A DNA stretch of 64,000 nucleotides from Hyphodiscus hymeniophilus (taxonomy: Eukaryota > Ascomycota > Leotiomycetes > Helotiales > Hyphodiscaceae). The DNA is taken from contig VNKQ01000006.1 of NCBI GenBank assembly GCA_016508695.1, positions 930,001-994,000 of the forward strand, given 5' to 3'. The notes under the pieces were generated by a model. It worked only from the letters and a program-made list of their open reading frames with translations. It searched no databases and was not told the DNA's origin. This document shows, piece after piece, positions 11,371-22,993 of this stretch (the stretch's first letter is position 1; each line of letters starts with the position of its first letter). A program made the position numbers and the translations under genes.

Positions 11371-12428
11371 ATGGCGGTATCTTCCATTCAAGATCGGACG
11401 AACGAGTTCAGATCCGTTCTTACTCAAGTCCAAAAGCGTCAAGCGCCATTGAAAGTAGGAGCGCAAAGGCGACCACTCCTCAACGATTCACAGAAAGTTG
11501 CCAGCGGAAGCACGGATGGAAAACCAAGGAGATCGGAATTCGCCAGAAGGGCTGCGGAGATCGGAAGGGGTATATCAGGAACCATGGGCAAATTAGAGAA
11601 GCTGGCACAATGTAGGAACCCCCTACTGGCTCACAAGATCGTATACTGACTGATGCAGTGGCCAAAAGGAAAACTCTTTTCGATGATAGGCCCGTCGAGA
11701 TCAACGAATTGACCTTCATAATTAAACAAGATCTCTCATCCTTAAACCAACAAATATCCTCCCTACAATCCCTCTCGAGGACCCAACATCCCAAAGCCGA
11801 CCAAGAAGGCGAGCACAACAAGAACGTCGTGTTTATGCTACAAGGCAAGCTTACCGATGTCTCCTCTAATTTCAAAGACGTCCTCGAGGTCCGAACAAAG
11901 AATATCCAAGCCTCGCGATCGAGAACAGAGAACTTTGTCTCCTCCGTTAGTGCACATACCGCGCCGTCAATAAGTCAATCCGCCAGTCCTTTGTACAGTA
12001 CGCCCACAAGAGGATCGCCGGGTCCTGGGCAGGATTTATTGAGTTTGAATCCTGTCGGTGATCAGCAGCTATTGATGATGGAGGAGGCGCAGCCTCAGAA
12101 CGCCTATATCTCGCAAAGAGGAGAGGCTATCGAAGCTATCGAGAGGACGATCCAAGAACTTGGAGGCATTTTTGGTCAGCTGGCGCAAATGGTATCAGAA
12201 CAAAGCGAGATGATCCAGAGGATCGATGCGAATACAGAGGATGTCGTGGATAACGTTCAAGGTGCCCAGAGGGAACTTTTGAAGTACTGGTCGAGGGTAT
12301 CTGGCAATCGCTGGCTGGTTGCAAAGATGTTCGGTGTCCTCATGATTTTCTTCTTGTGAGTGTTTCCCGATTTCCTGCGAACGAGAAGCTGGCTAATTTT
12401 TGATAGACTTTGGGTTCTGATATCGTGA
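11371..12428 (+). CDS. SED5: Syntaxin-5-type Golgi t-SNARE Sed5
   Basis: Three exons (11371-11611, 11659-12355, 12407-12428) encode 319 aa. The 47-nt first intron has a CTGAC branch; the second ends in GATAG and supplies the last few residues. The N-terminus carries the Sed5 peptide SIQDRTNEF that binds the SM protein Sly1. Next come a conserved AQLAKRKTLFDD segment, an Habc-like region, a Ser/Pro linker, and a C-terminal Qa-SNARE helix (residues about 225-285) containing AIERTIQELGGIF and a central Gln. The protein ends in one hydrophobic anchor, making it a tail-anchored cis-Golgi membrane protein for ER-Golgi and intra-Golgi fusion. Size and order match the family. The first splice restores the AQLAK motif exactly. 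Confidence 0.95.
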
Positions 12429-14123
12429 CCGGAGAGTCGATCCGGAGCACTGCATTAGGAGTGTCTGTAAAATTACTGTAAAGTGCGTGACGGCTTGAAT
12501 ATACATTTTAATCCGGGTCAGTGGCCTCGAAGAATCCAAAATACAACTTTGCGGAACAAAAGGTCTTTCGCTCGAATAGCGTATCCTGAACTGCTTTTCA
12601 TCTAGTCGATTCCATATTTTGCGTACGACATCTATAGTGAAAGTATCATCATAATCATAGATCCAGTAACGCAAATAACGTGCTTCTACAGTGCATTCTA
12701 GTGGTTGTACTCGGTTAATACCTGTCGAGGACCTTGCTGGGCAAAGTCAATTCATTCCCGATCCTCCATACCTACCATTACAGATCCAGTGGATCATAGT
12801 GCCATTCTTACATCAACGAGGTTTCTATGGATCTCCCGTGCAACCATACCGTTTTGTGTCATCAAATGATCAATATCCGCTGGACACAATGCACCGCGGC
12901 ATTGCAAAATCTTTGTCTTTGCCATCCTTTAGCGTCGAGTCGGCGAGAATAGGCGTGGGACAGCATTTAAAGCAATTTGCAGGCCAGATTCTCCTCTATT
13001 TTCATAACCTATCCCTCTCTGCCTTCAACAGTCAAGTCTCTGCGTTCTTGTTATCCTTGTTTTCCCCGAATCATTCTCCTTCTTACTTTCTCAGTCTACC
13101 CTTCGGTCTCCCCTTCTACTCTCTGAGCATGGACGGGCATGGACCATTTCAAATATGCTTCCACTAAGCGGCCCGCCTACAACATTGCCCCAAATGTATT
13201 CCTCATTTAAATCATCAACACAACTATCATTGCGGTGCATCAAATCTATTTGAGTCAATACGCGAATGTCCAGGACCAAATTTGGCTCTTTGAATACATA
13301 GATATATGTCTAATCCGACGCAATACCCTGTTGGGAGCAATGCACTCTCAATATAAAGGTGCTAAACGATCAGGACGGTTGTGCCTCCCCCCCCCGAATA
13401 TCCGTTTCACAATTTTGCCCAACCTTTCTCCAAAGTAGGTACCCCAATAATTCGTACCTTACCTCACGAAAGACAGTTAATCGACCTACTTCCCCTGCAG
13501 CTTCCCCTCAATACGCTGCAAAATATCAACTTGGCCCCACGCATTTTCCGATATATAATTTATATTCGTCACAAAATGTTATGACAACCACCCGTTCGTT
13601 GACCAGCTTTGATACCATTCTTCTCGCCTCCTTCGCTCGAAACTTCAAGCCTTTGATGCAAAATATACCTCCCGCCCGGGTCCGGATTCCGGATATATTT
13701 CGAGTCTGCTAATGATTGTAGTGCGAGCGAGTCGTTCCCCAGTGACTTGTTTACATCCTGGGCCGCTATCGATTGGGATGTTCTAAAGCACAGGAAAGGC
13801 TTAACCGATCGAACCAGCATTCGCGGCATTGGCAAGCAATATGATAGCAAAGCACTACTACATCGCCCTTTCTGGTCGCGTTGAAATGGGTTGCGTTGTT
13901 TTTTCTGCGTCTTGTACAATACAAAACCCGCCAACGACGAGTCGAGGGCCTCATACGCTCGCACGCAGCGGGCCAGGAGTCTAGTAAGCTACTTAATATG
14001 TATTGGAAAAGAACATATGAGATCCGCAAGAAATCGGAAAGAACATTCGGAAACCGACACAGAAGAGGAAGGAAAAGCTTCAAGACATAGCTGTCGAGAT
14101 CAAAGTGAACCATTTTCTCTCGC
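12429..14123. other. Long intergenic region, no gene supported
   Basis: Several short frames exist on both strands, but none has recognisable domains or credible splice structure. CT-rich tracts occur near 13010-13130 and a run of C near 13388. Part of the 3' end may be the original promoter of the decayed transcription factor that follows. Confidence 0.4.
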
Positions 14124-15985
14124 CATGGCGTTTTGCTCGAGGCCCAGTCGAGCCTGTCATGAGTGTCGGGTGAGAAGGATCAAGGTTAGAGACATTTTAC
14201 TCCATTCAGCCATACCAGGAAAGTGCTGATATTCTAGTGCGATCAACAAAGCCTGGGTTGCTCTAGTTTTATAGCGCAGGCGTGATTTGCTCGGGCTATT
14301 GAGATCTTGCAGCTGTGATGATCCGCGATGAGAGCCAAATTGTAGGCCGCAAAGCTCGCCCTCGGGTTGAATGGCACAAGGAGGAGTCCTTTGGCCTCGA
14401 GATTGTCAACTATGAAACTCCGAATTCTTTCGATATCGCATCAAATTTCATGATACCATATTATTCGTATCCTATATCGATCGAAGACCAGGGGTTTTGT
14501 TTCTGTTTTAGCACTATATTGTTGCCGATTCGATATTGCATAATGGCCACCCAGACTGTTGTTCTAACAAACCGTGAAGGAGTGTAAGTTCTGTTTATTT
14601 TCTCCGAGGCGTCTGCTTTTCCGAATTGTTGCGTATAACTTTCGTTCCAGCTCGGTAGACTCATATTGAGTCGATCAAATACAAGCCATCTGAAACTGCA
14701 TCAATTGAGCCTTGCTATCACTTGCCGTGATCTCTCAAACATTTTCGAAAATCAGCATCTAGTTCTAGGCAGTGCTGATTGTGAGCTTGGCAAGCTTCAC
14801 TCAGTGAAGTGGTTCGAGATGCGTGAACCTCCGTGGGTTAGGCTGCTCAGCAAACGTAAAGAAAATAAAGAAATCATAGTCGAGGCACGAAAGAAACTTT
14901 CATCAGTTCTGCGTCAGAACATGGTAGCGATTCAAGATGCGAACAAAGCTCAACCAAATACAGTGCTGAGGACAGTAATGTTGCTGTGGCTCATTGAAGT
15001 GAGTGTACTTTGAGTCATTTTCACCAACCCTCAAGGCTCATTTTCCGCAGATGGTCACTTGTGACCCTCAGTCCAGTTCATATTTCGATCATCTGCATGG
15101 CACGGCATCGTGAGTTGCACTACGAGGAACGCAGAATTTTGTACAATAGGAAGGGGTGAGGAAACCCTACGTGTCTATTTTGCTACGGTAAGTACCTTCA
15201 AGATCCTTGCTGACTGTCGACATTCCCCAGATCCTGAACGATAAAGTTTGCCAGATATAATCAAGACAACGACTCTAACCTAAGCCCAGTTATCGATTGG
15301 CTTCGAACCGAGTAGTCATCCAGAAATGAGCTGGAGTCTCCAGCTTGTGCTTTAACTCACATAACTTTTAAACATGCCTTACTTCGTGCATCCATCAAGA
15401 GGGGAGAGCTCAATAACCCAGCAGAAAACTTGCAAAGCTTCTGCATGATGGAAAGTGATCTTGCCAATGAGGCAGAAGAGCCTTTTCCATATTGGGATTT
15501 CATGGCCGACACCATTTTTGAAGAGTGCAGCTGTATTCGCAGGGCAGGTCCATATTTACCAACATGTCTGGATGTCAAGAATCTGGAGTCATTTCCGCTA
15601 GGCGCGGAAACTGGGTAGTACATGGAGCAATCCTGCAACAACTCGCTCGGCTGTTGATATCTCATGGAGCGAATACAAACCTGCAGCTGCAATCTATCAC
15701 AATACATATTAGACAAATGGTTACCGACATCGTGCGTCAGCGCCCCTCTCATCTATGCAACTTCAACGCCCAACCCCAAAAATCTGTACCACGGCCGGAG
15801 ATCATGGGCTATTTTAACTTGATGTGGGCTATTGACCGTGGGCCATTGACCGTGGTAGCACGCTCGGAACATGTTCCTCACGACATACAATTTCGGGTCA
15901 TGGGGACTCTCGGGTGTATTGGTCATACCATGGAGATCAAGCATGCGTTTGTGCTTGCCTCGACAGTGAAAGCGCGCAATCAGCT
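14124..15985 (+). pseudogene. Decayed Zn2Cys6 fungal transcription factor
   Basis: ATG at 14124 starts a typical binuclear zinc-cluster N-terminus (SRACHECRVRRIK). An intron (donor GTTAGA, acceptor TTCTAG) follows, then CDQ and GCS. The cluster is then broken by a frameshift. The third frame resumes with AGVICSGY and a TGA where the family usually has Arg, matching a CGA-to-TGA change. Further downstream, in shifting frames, are family-like segments: an ARKKLSSVL helix near 14890, DHLHGTA and VALRG near 15085-15125, an acidic ESDLANEAEEP stretch near 15450, DIVRQRPSHL near 15740, and ARSEHVPHDIQ with GCIGHTMEIKHA near 15860-15960. Their order matches a roughly 500-aa fungal regulator, so this is one gene with several stops and indels rather than scattered chance similarity. 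Confidence 0.75.
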
Positions 15986-16475
15986 GATGGTAAGGAGCAC
16001 CATTGCTATTATATACGACGCATATCCGTGGCACAACGAGAACGGGCAGCTCCCAACTATCTTCCCATGCTTTTACGATAGCCACACCACGAGCATACTC
16101 CTGATTGTGCAAGGTAATGTCACAGACCGCTCTAGCCATAGCCACGGATGCGTCCAGCAAATTGGCCAGCTCTTCTCCAACAAATCCTTCATCGAGGTGT
16201 GTTTCTGAACTCTCGAAGTTTTATCGTATAGCAACGAATCCCAAACGCCTGCTCTACACTTGAGCGAAGAGTGTTGCTACTCAGCTGTCATCTGTGTGTT
16301 CTCCCTAGAGGATGCACTCGTTGATATTCTGGTTGTTTTGCATTAATGTTGGATGGAATGCTGGTGCTGCTGAAATTGCGACAATTGACGAAGATGTAAA
16401 ACTGCTTGGATTCATCCCAAATTTGATCGTGTGATAGATTGAAGGATTGTCAATAATTGTTTTATCTATCTTACC
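15986..16475. other. Spacer, no gene seen
   Basis: This lies between the transcription-factor relic and the dioxygenase 3' end. It is moderately AT-rich and no reading frame is supported. Confidence 0.4.
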
Positions 16476-17348
16476 TCATGTCCAATAGTATGAATATTGC
16501 TTCACGCCCCCAACGTCATCAGCAAAAGCTTCCGCATTGCCCTCACCTCCAGCTCCAGCACAAACAATCAGTGGCAGGAAATGCTCTTCCCCACCTACAG
16601 GATGAGCCTCCTTTGCACCTGTCCATTCTCTCCAACTATCAAGCTTCTTCCCCCTTTCCTCGGATTTTTCTGTCTTGATAGCGTTTGTCAGCGTCTCGCT
16701 CCATTGTGCATTTCTTGCCTTGAAACCCTTATCATTCGCACCTCCCGAGAACAAAATGCGAAGATTGTGGAAAGTGGGCATTCCGGATCCGATGATGGCG
16801 ACGCCAGAATCACGCAGAGAGGAGAGCGCTTGACCCATGGCGTAGTGTTGGGCGGGGGAGCTTGAGGACATAACAGAGACTTGCACGATGGGTATGTCGG
16901 CTTTGGGATTAATGAGAAGCATGGGGACGAAGACACCGTGGTCCCAGCCTGCCATTGCGTTAGTGATATCCAAAACGTTGAAAAAATCAGCACTACCTCT
17001 CTGCTCATCCATCTCAGGACTAAATCCCGCTCCCTCCAGCAGATCATAGACCTCCTTCGCGACATCAGGACTGCCGGGAGCGTCATATTTGAGCTTGTAC
17101 ATCTCGGGTGGAAATCCCCCGTAGTCGTAGTACAGCTTGTGTTTCTTCCCATTGCTGATGAGCGGTTTCCTCCCAATCCAATGAGCCGTAACCAAGACAA
17201 TCGCTCGAGGGGCGTCCGGAGTACCCAGATGCAGAATACTGGGCACTCTTTCACTCATTGACTTGATCAGGTTTTTGTGTTCAGGATCTCCCATCACTGG
17301 CAGCGGTCCGCCGCCATGACAAACCGAGATTACTGGGGCTCGCGGCAT
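16476..17348 (-). CDS. Class III extradiol (LigB/DODA-type) dioxygenase
   Basis: The product resembles the LigB superfamily that includes plant and fungal DOPA 4,5-dioxygenases and E. coli YgiD. It should be a non-haem Fe(II) or Zn enzyme that opens catechol rings. Visible family features are SVCHGGGPLPVMGD at the start, VLVTAHW around residue 55, a YDYGGFPPEMYKLKY segment, and DHGVFVPM. The last motif is restored by removing a 48-nt intron (16996-16949, donor GTAGTG, branch CACTAAC, acceptor CAG), which happens to be open in frame. With ATG at 17348 the protein is 274 aa, normal for the family. An in-frame extension to 17516 could add a basic N-terminal presequence, but the family normally starts just before the first motif. 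The substrate is unknown. Confidence 0.9.
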   Translation of the reverse strand: MPRAPVISVCHGGGPLPVMGDPEHKNLIKSMSERVPSILHLGTPDAPRAIVLVTAHWIGRKPLISNGKKHKLYYDYGGFPPEMYKLKYDAPGSPDVAKEVYDLLEGAGFSPEMDEQRGSADFFNVLDITNAMAGWDHGVFVPMLLINPKADIPIVQVSVMSSSSPAQHYAMGQALSSLRDSGVAIIGSGMPTFHNLRILFSGGANDKGFKARNAQWSETLTNAIKTEKSEERGKKLDSWREWTGAKEAHPVGGEEHFLPLIVCAGAGGEGNAEAFADDVGGVKQYSYYWT

Positions 17349-19427
17349 TGTGCCGTACGGAGACGTTTGGTTGAGTTGACAAACTGGTGAATTGGGCCGC
17401 AGGAATAGACTGGATAGTATTGCGAGCGAGGAGCGATTTGTAAAATGCATGAGAGTGAGTGGACGAGAGAGAAGAGAGGAGGCCCGGTCTGTATCAATCA
17501 ACGTGTCATGTAGCACGATCTTGGTCTTGTGCAGCCATTTTGTACTTGTCTTGTGTTTTCGAATTTGCGTTTAGCTTGTGAGACGTCCGCGTAAATTGAT
17601 GTCCGAACGATTTCGAAGCAATCCCTAGAGATGACAAATGAGCCAGCGCCAACGCGTAAGCCGATGGAGCTTGCTAGCCCGCCCTTACTACCTACTGTAT
17701 CTCATGATTCTCATCTCGACCGCGAAGCGTGAGTTTTTCCGGAAACACATACAGTCCGCCGGCCCCCCTCCATACTCATTTTGTCGGTACACTCAAAGGT
17801 CTCCACAATTCGAAGGTCTGCACAGGCCAACTGGTCTCGTGATATTTGGTTCAAATCCTACATGAGGGTTACGCTGGGGTTAGGTTAGGGTCAGGATTAT
17901 CTAGATATTTTTCAAGATATCGGGCGAAAAATGGTTAAAAAAAGTCTTTTGAGTTCTTGAATTTGTATGGGAAAAGGGGGAGCGTATGTCTAGCCAGGTT
18001 TTCCTTGAGGACCATGTATACTGTGTCCACTATTGACGTTCAGACCCGGAACATGTTTCTTTCCGGACTTCAACCTCCTTTTGCTACCGGTTATGCCCCC
18101 AACCAGTTCTATGCACGAATATAGCGTGAACTGCAGTTGCATATATTGATTACGATGCCAATCTCGCTCTCCTCACCCGTCCTCAAAGCCCATCGCCCTT
18201 CATCGCACACAAAATTGGAGAACCTAGTCAGTGCAAACGCACGAGGCGAAGAAGCACTCTCCGAATTGCCTGGAGTAATGGCTCGGGAGGCCGCTACGCG
18301 GGGCTACGGGCTACGGGGATACTGTAGAAATGATTTGGGGTCTTGGGTTCTTAAGCGAGCGCGCTAGTGCCCCTTTCTATGGCCCCTTTGTCGAAAGCAA
18401 CCTCATCAACCAATTGCAAGCCCAAAAACAATATTTCCGTATTGCACAATTCTACAGATGATTTCCGCTCAAAGTTAACCCGAAAGAGATTATAAATCTA
18501 TTTTGCAGCCTAAGGGCCAATCAATTGCCCGCGGTCCCTGGCTCTTGAAGCTCATCTACACCTTTCGAATTGGCCGCTGCTAAAGCTCCATTTATTACTT
18601 GTTCTAAAAAATATTAATCACTGGTCAAGTGAAATCTTTGCCTCTCACACGCTGTCGATCAGAAGTAAGGCATAGAAATAGTTGGCCACTTGCGAACTCT
18701 TGTAATTGCAAGAAAAGTCTGCTCTTTGATATCAAGTACTTTCTCACACTTGCCCTATTGTTATAGGGTGGCAGAGCATAAATAAAACAATCAAGGTGCT
18801 TTTATCTTTTCAGGCGGCTCAATGACAACTAAAAATTTGCTCAATATTTGATGGCAATTGTTTCCACAGCCTGTTGTTGACTGGTTTGTAGAATACCAAT
18901 AGGAAGCAGATTGTCACTTTTATCGTGTAATCGCCAAAAAAATTGCCTTGCTGCAGAAATAGTTCAATATAAACATAGTTGAATAGGAAGCCCACTGTTC
19001 TGCTTATAAGATGTTAAATGAATCAAGTTTTGTATAGACGGCATGCGTCTTTATGAAGTCTATAACTGCAAGACTTAATTATATTGGTATTAGAATTTAT
19101 TTGCACTACAAGACTTGGAACTTATGGCAAGACTCTTTACTTAATTCACAGTTTTATAATATATAGAATCGTGCTCAATACTTGTTAACATGCTCCAACA
19201 TATTAATATTGGCTTATTTTTTTTTGAAAGGTAGCATGAGGTCCTTATTGATTGGTTATTGCTTCGACATATCATGATGCCCGTCTATACTCTGTGCTAT
19301 CGCTCGCTTAAAGTGCTTATTTACTAACCCGACCGGTTATAACCCTGGAAGTTTACAGCCATGGATCTACCGATCTCGACTTCTCAAACCACTCACCTTA
19401 ACACCATCTTGACCCGACCTCATCAGC
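17349..19427. other. Long AT-rich intergenic region
   Basis: No gene was found in about 2 kb. A short telomere-like stretch (gggttaggttaggg) lies at about 17877-17890. From about 18400 the sequence is AT-rich without long frames, compatible with an old mutated repeat, though no element could be recognised. Confidence 0.4.
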
Positions 19428-20615
19428 ATGGACACTCTCAGCAGCTTTGACCAGGAACAACTCCTCTCTGATGTAAGTGCCGGTATCTTAATTTCCTGGT
19501 GGCAATGTTGCTTTATATATTGGGTTCTTTACTTCTGTGTCCTATGGACATTAAGCCAATTGTTTCCTTTGACAGCCGCTTCCACGAGAGTCTGAAATAT
19601 TCACTTATTTTGAGAGCACTACCTCAGTTTCATTTGAATGGTCACAAACACAAAGTGAATGTTCAGATATTCACTAACACTTAATGTTCACAGTGGCTGG
19701 ATCCTGCGATTCACCTTGATCACTACAAGCAAGAACTTCTCGAGCCGCTGAGTAGCCAAGAAACCAACACAAATGTCCCTACCTCTATCCTTCCTGCCTC
19801 TAATACCGGCAACTCCGCCATTTCGAGCCCAGTCTTCTCACCTTGGACCAATTCGTTTTCTTCTATGCCCCCGCCTGTAGCTATCCCCACGACTATGCCA
19901 ACAACTACTACTCCACCCTCTGCAGTTGCCCAAACCACGTCCTCCCAAAAGACCTCTGGTAAGAGCATCGGCTATGGTTATTACATCAACATGCACGGCA
20001 GGCGAAAAAAACAAAATCCACCTTACGCCGAACGAAAAGAGGCAGGACTTCACCAGCATTCGATGACCGAAGACGAGCTCCGAGAGATCCGTACTGATTA
20101 CGACAAAAACCCCTTAAAATGCTTCCAGAACAAGAGTATTAGCAAACCGCGAATCACTGAATGTGAAGTCACGTTAGACGACGGCACGGTGACCAAGGTG
20201 GTATTTAAGAGAGTCCGGATCTGTAAGGACGAGTTTGAGAGACTCGTTCAGTAAGTTACTTCCAATTCTTTGACCTTAGACTCTTTTGAAGACATCGATT
20301 TCTGACAATGTATGCAGGCTGAGAAAGGCACGAAATCAGCCCAGTCCACGCAAGAAGAAAGGCGCTCTGCCATCTTCTGTGGAGCACAATAAAAAGGCCA
20401 ATGAACGTTTTATGTCAAGAAAGCAAATTGGAATGGGAGGTGGTAGACAGCAGAATAAGGTCAACGACTCGGAGAACAAGCAGAACATGGAGAACGTGGA
20501 GAATATGGAGGGTGAGGGAGGCAAGGGAGACGATATGATAGGGTTTGGGTACCTGGACATTGATAAGGAAAATGGCTATGGCGGAGAAGACCCGTTCTTT
20601 GCTGCTTACCAGTGA
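19428..20615 (+). CDS. Uncharacterised basic protein, 299 aa
   Basis: Three exons (19428-19472, 19694-20250, 20318-20615) sum to an exact frame. The first intron is long (221 nt) with a CACTAAC branch; the second is 67 nt. The N-terminal 100 residues are Thr/Pro/Ser-rich and probably disordered. A conserved-looking core follows: GYGYYINMHGRRKKQ, an acidic-basic helix (MTEDELREIRTDYDKNP), and a beta-like ECEVTLDDGTVTKVVFKRVRI stretch. The C-terminus is Lys/Arg-rich and then Asn/Glu/Met-rich (ENKQNMENVENMEG). There is no signal peptide or membrane segment. The basic patches suggest a nuclear or nucleic-acid-associated protein, but I recognise no family. Confidence 0.7.
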
Positions 20616-20877
20616 AAATAGGTTACGGACGTTGCTTTTGAATCATAGAATTCTGAATCGCTGATTTCATTTTTTTGCTCTTTCTTCGAAAGGAATAAAC
20701 ATTCTACTCTAGATTGCCTTTTTGATGTCCTGAGTACTCAAATACTTCAAGCGACTCGGTTTCTGTGTCCCAACAAACATAAACGATGTTGATGCCACGT
20801 GGAATTACTTAAATCGTAAGGGCGTTACTCAAATGACTTTCGGATTAATGTTTCGCCCAGCTAGGTAGCTGGCCAAG

Positions 20878-21150
20878 TTGTTTCACGCCCCCCTTGACGA
20901 GCAACAAGACAGAAATCTTCACGAGCGGCTTGAAATTGTTATTAATAGCCAGAAAGAACTCAACGAAAACTACTTCTCATCCTGCAACTCAGATGTTCCA
21001 AGTGAAAATACCTGGATTACACATACGATGGGCAGACTTGTGATCTATAAGGCATGGCCAATGGTTTATTATCCCATGTTGCCTCGAGACTGGGGTACGG
21101 TGGATTTCACGGTCAGGCGGGAGGATTTGATGATGGCTTTAGTTATTTGA
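20878..21150 (+). pseudogene. Fragment of a fungal Zn2Cys6-type regulator (C-terminal region)
   Basis: A 90-codon frame contains WITHTMGRLVIYKAWPMVYYPM, preceded by LHERLEIVINSQKELNENY. This resembles the helix in the fungal_trans-type middle region of C6 regulators (pattern W-x-T-x-x-x-A-R-L-I-x-x-K-x-W-L-x-x-Y-H-P). No zinc cluster or other exon is found around it, so it is probably a stranded fragment. The match is by motif memory only and could be wrong. Confidence 0.35.
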
Positions 21151-21474
21151 CAGGGGAATAAAGAGTGAACAGCTACCTCGACAGGACTAGTTTACTATGC
21201 ATTTGCAATGTCCTGCCGCACTGCATTCGTTCTCTGATGAGAGGTCCCCGCGCCCTCGTGACTCAGTGATTGTGGTGTGCCACAATCAATCTCAGCTTTG
21301 AAAGGTTCTGGAATGAAAAAGTGCCATTCCCTCTTTAGATTCCTTAAATATTGAACGGTAATCATCTGAAAGAGAGAGAAAAAAAAGAGAAAATGAATAT
21401 AGAGTACAACTAGATCATTATACCTCTTAGCGGTGCCTATACTTCAAAATAGCTAGAATCAGTCTCCCACCAAG
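21151..21474. other. Spacer, probable 3' UTR of the SfnB-like gene
   Basis: It contains a purine-rich gagagagaaaaaaaagag tract near 21370. No gene is seen. Confidence 0.4.
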
Positions 21475-22993
21475 TTAAGTGTACCAAGTTGGTTCCGGAA
21501 CCTGGAGTTGTCAGTTATCATCAACTAAGTCAACTGCAGGATAGACTCACCCTATCCAGCAAAACATATTCGCCCAACTCCCGATTCTTATACGCCACCG
21601 GATCGTGCAGGGAATGCGTCCTGACATCCCTCCAAAATCGATCCAATCCGACCTTCCGTCCCGTCGCTCGACTCCCCGTGACCTCAAAGACGCCCGCTGT
21701 AACCCTCAGCGACGTATCAGTGGTGACAACCTTAGCACTCGCTACCCACTCGGCCGCTTCTCCTCTCTCCCTCTCACTCACCCCCCTCTTCTCACCGTGC
21801 TTCTCATAAACCTTCGCAATCTCAAGCCCAGCACGATCAGCCAACGTTTCAGCAGCTCGGAGATGTGCGAAAAAATTCCCGTATCGTTCGAGGATGTAGA
21901 ATTCTTCGGTAGGAGAGGACTTGTTGTCACTCCCATATGGCCAGGCGCGGGTTGAGGTGTTGGTGTATCTGGAAGCAAAGTTCAGCGAACCTAGAGCAAT
22001 TCCGAGGTAGAAATTCGAGAACACAAGCTGAATTGTGGGTAGGAGGAGAGTGCCAAAGGGGATTGAGAGGACTTTTGGATCTGGAGCGCGGGTCTCAGTG
22101 TCCCATCCTAGAGCATCGGACCAAGGGACTTTGACTTTGTCAATTTTGACGCTGCCTGATTCTGTGAGACGGAGCCCGACGTTATTCCAGTTATGCTGAG
22201 ATAATCGTTAGCTTGGATTCTTGTCGGAAGAAAAGAGACTTACGGCAAATTGAATGCCTGGCTGCTCGGTTAGCACGAAAGCAAAAATGTGGTTCTCCGT
22301 TCCTGCAAAGACACCTTCGAGGACTGTAAGATCTGAGACAACGCCACCAGTGTTAAAATTCTTAAATCCGTCGAATACAAGATGATCTCCGGCATCAGTG
22401 ATCTTGAGATCATTATCACGAGGGTTCACAGCTCCTACGTTCTCTTAGTACACACGTAAGTTCTCACGGGAGTGGAACATACCTCCAACAAAGTAGTTAT
22501 TCTCAATGATCAACTTCTGCACCCTCTCCATCTGTTCGTCATTCCCTACCACATTGGCCGTGGTAGACCAGAGAAGATGATACCCCAAAAGCATACCCAG
22601 ACTGCCATCCCCCTTAGCAACCTCTCGGATGACTTTATAACCCACCTCCCAAGACTGACCACCACCGCCGATGCTCTTTGGGCCGAGCACCTTCAATAGT
22701 CCAGCACTCTTCAGCAGAGACACTTCGGCACGAGGAGACTTGTTCTCAATATCTCTCGCAGCGGCATCGATAGCAAGAATTTCCGAAACCTCTCGAGCAC
22801 GTTGAACCCAGCCTTCTTCGGAGGTGGGCTGGCCTTCGCTGATGAACTTCTTGTGGTGCACTCCGTAGACTGCGGGGTCGGAGACAGGGTTTGGTAATGC
22901 TTTACCGCTGAGGGAACCGTTGGCTGTGCCATTTGGGCTATGGTTGATAGTTATGGTGACGCTATTGCCATCGCTGACTATTGAGGGAGCCAT
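21475..22993 (-). CDS. DszC/SfnB-like acyl-CoA-dehydrogenase-fold flavin monooxygenase
   Basis: Four exons (22993-22483, 22434-22244, 22195-21551, 21501-21475) encode 457 aa. The introns are 48 nt each; the third is AGG|GTGAGT to CCAG. The last exon adds the family-like PEPTWY terminus. The protein has the acyl-CoA dehydrogenase fold of DszC (dibenzothiophene monooxygenase) and bacterial SfnB: an N-terminal helical domain (AREVSEILAIDAAARDIENKSP), GGGGQSWEVGYKVIREVAKGDGS, a middle beta domain (GLRLTESGSVKIDKVKVPW), and a C-terminal helical domain with ASAKVVTTDTSLRVTAGVFEVTGSRAT. Such enzymes use FMNH2 and O2 from a separate reductase. A 45-residue polar N-terminus precedes the fold. No peroxisomal C-terminus is present. 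It sits 5.5 kb from an SfnG homologue. The exact substrate is unknown. Confidence 0.9.

Noticed and set aside
12691..13167. 158-codon plus-strand frame
   Set aside because: CT-rich composition and no domain or splice context. Likely promoter or noncoding DNA.
15753..16160. Minus-strand frame of 135 codons
   Set aside because: It lies antisense to the readable C-terminal motifs of the decayed regulator, so it is best explained as a shadow.
17840..17870. ggttcaaatcc resembling a tRNA T-loop
   Set aside because: No matching acceptor stem, D arm or anticodon arm could be folded around it.
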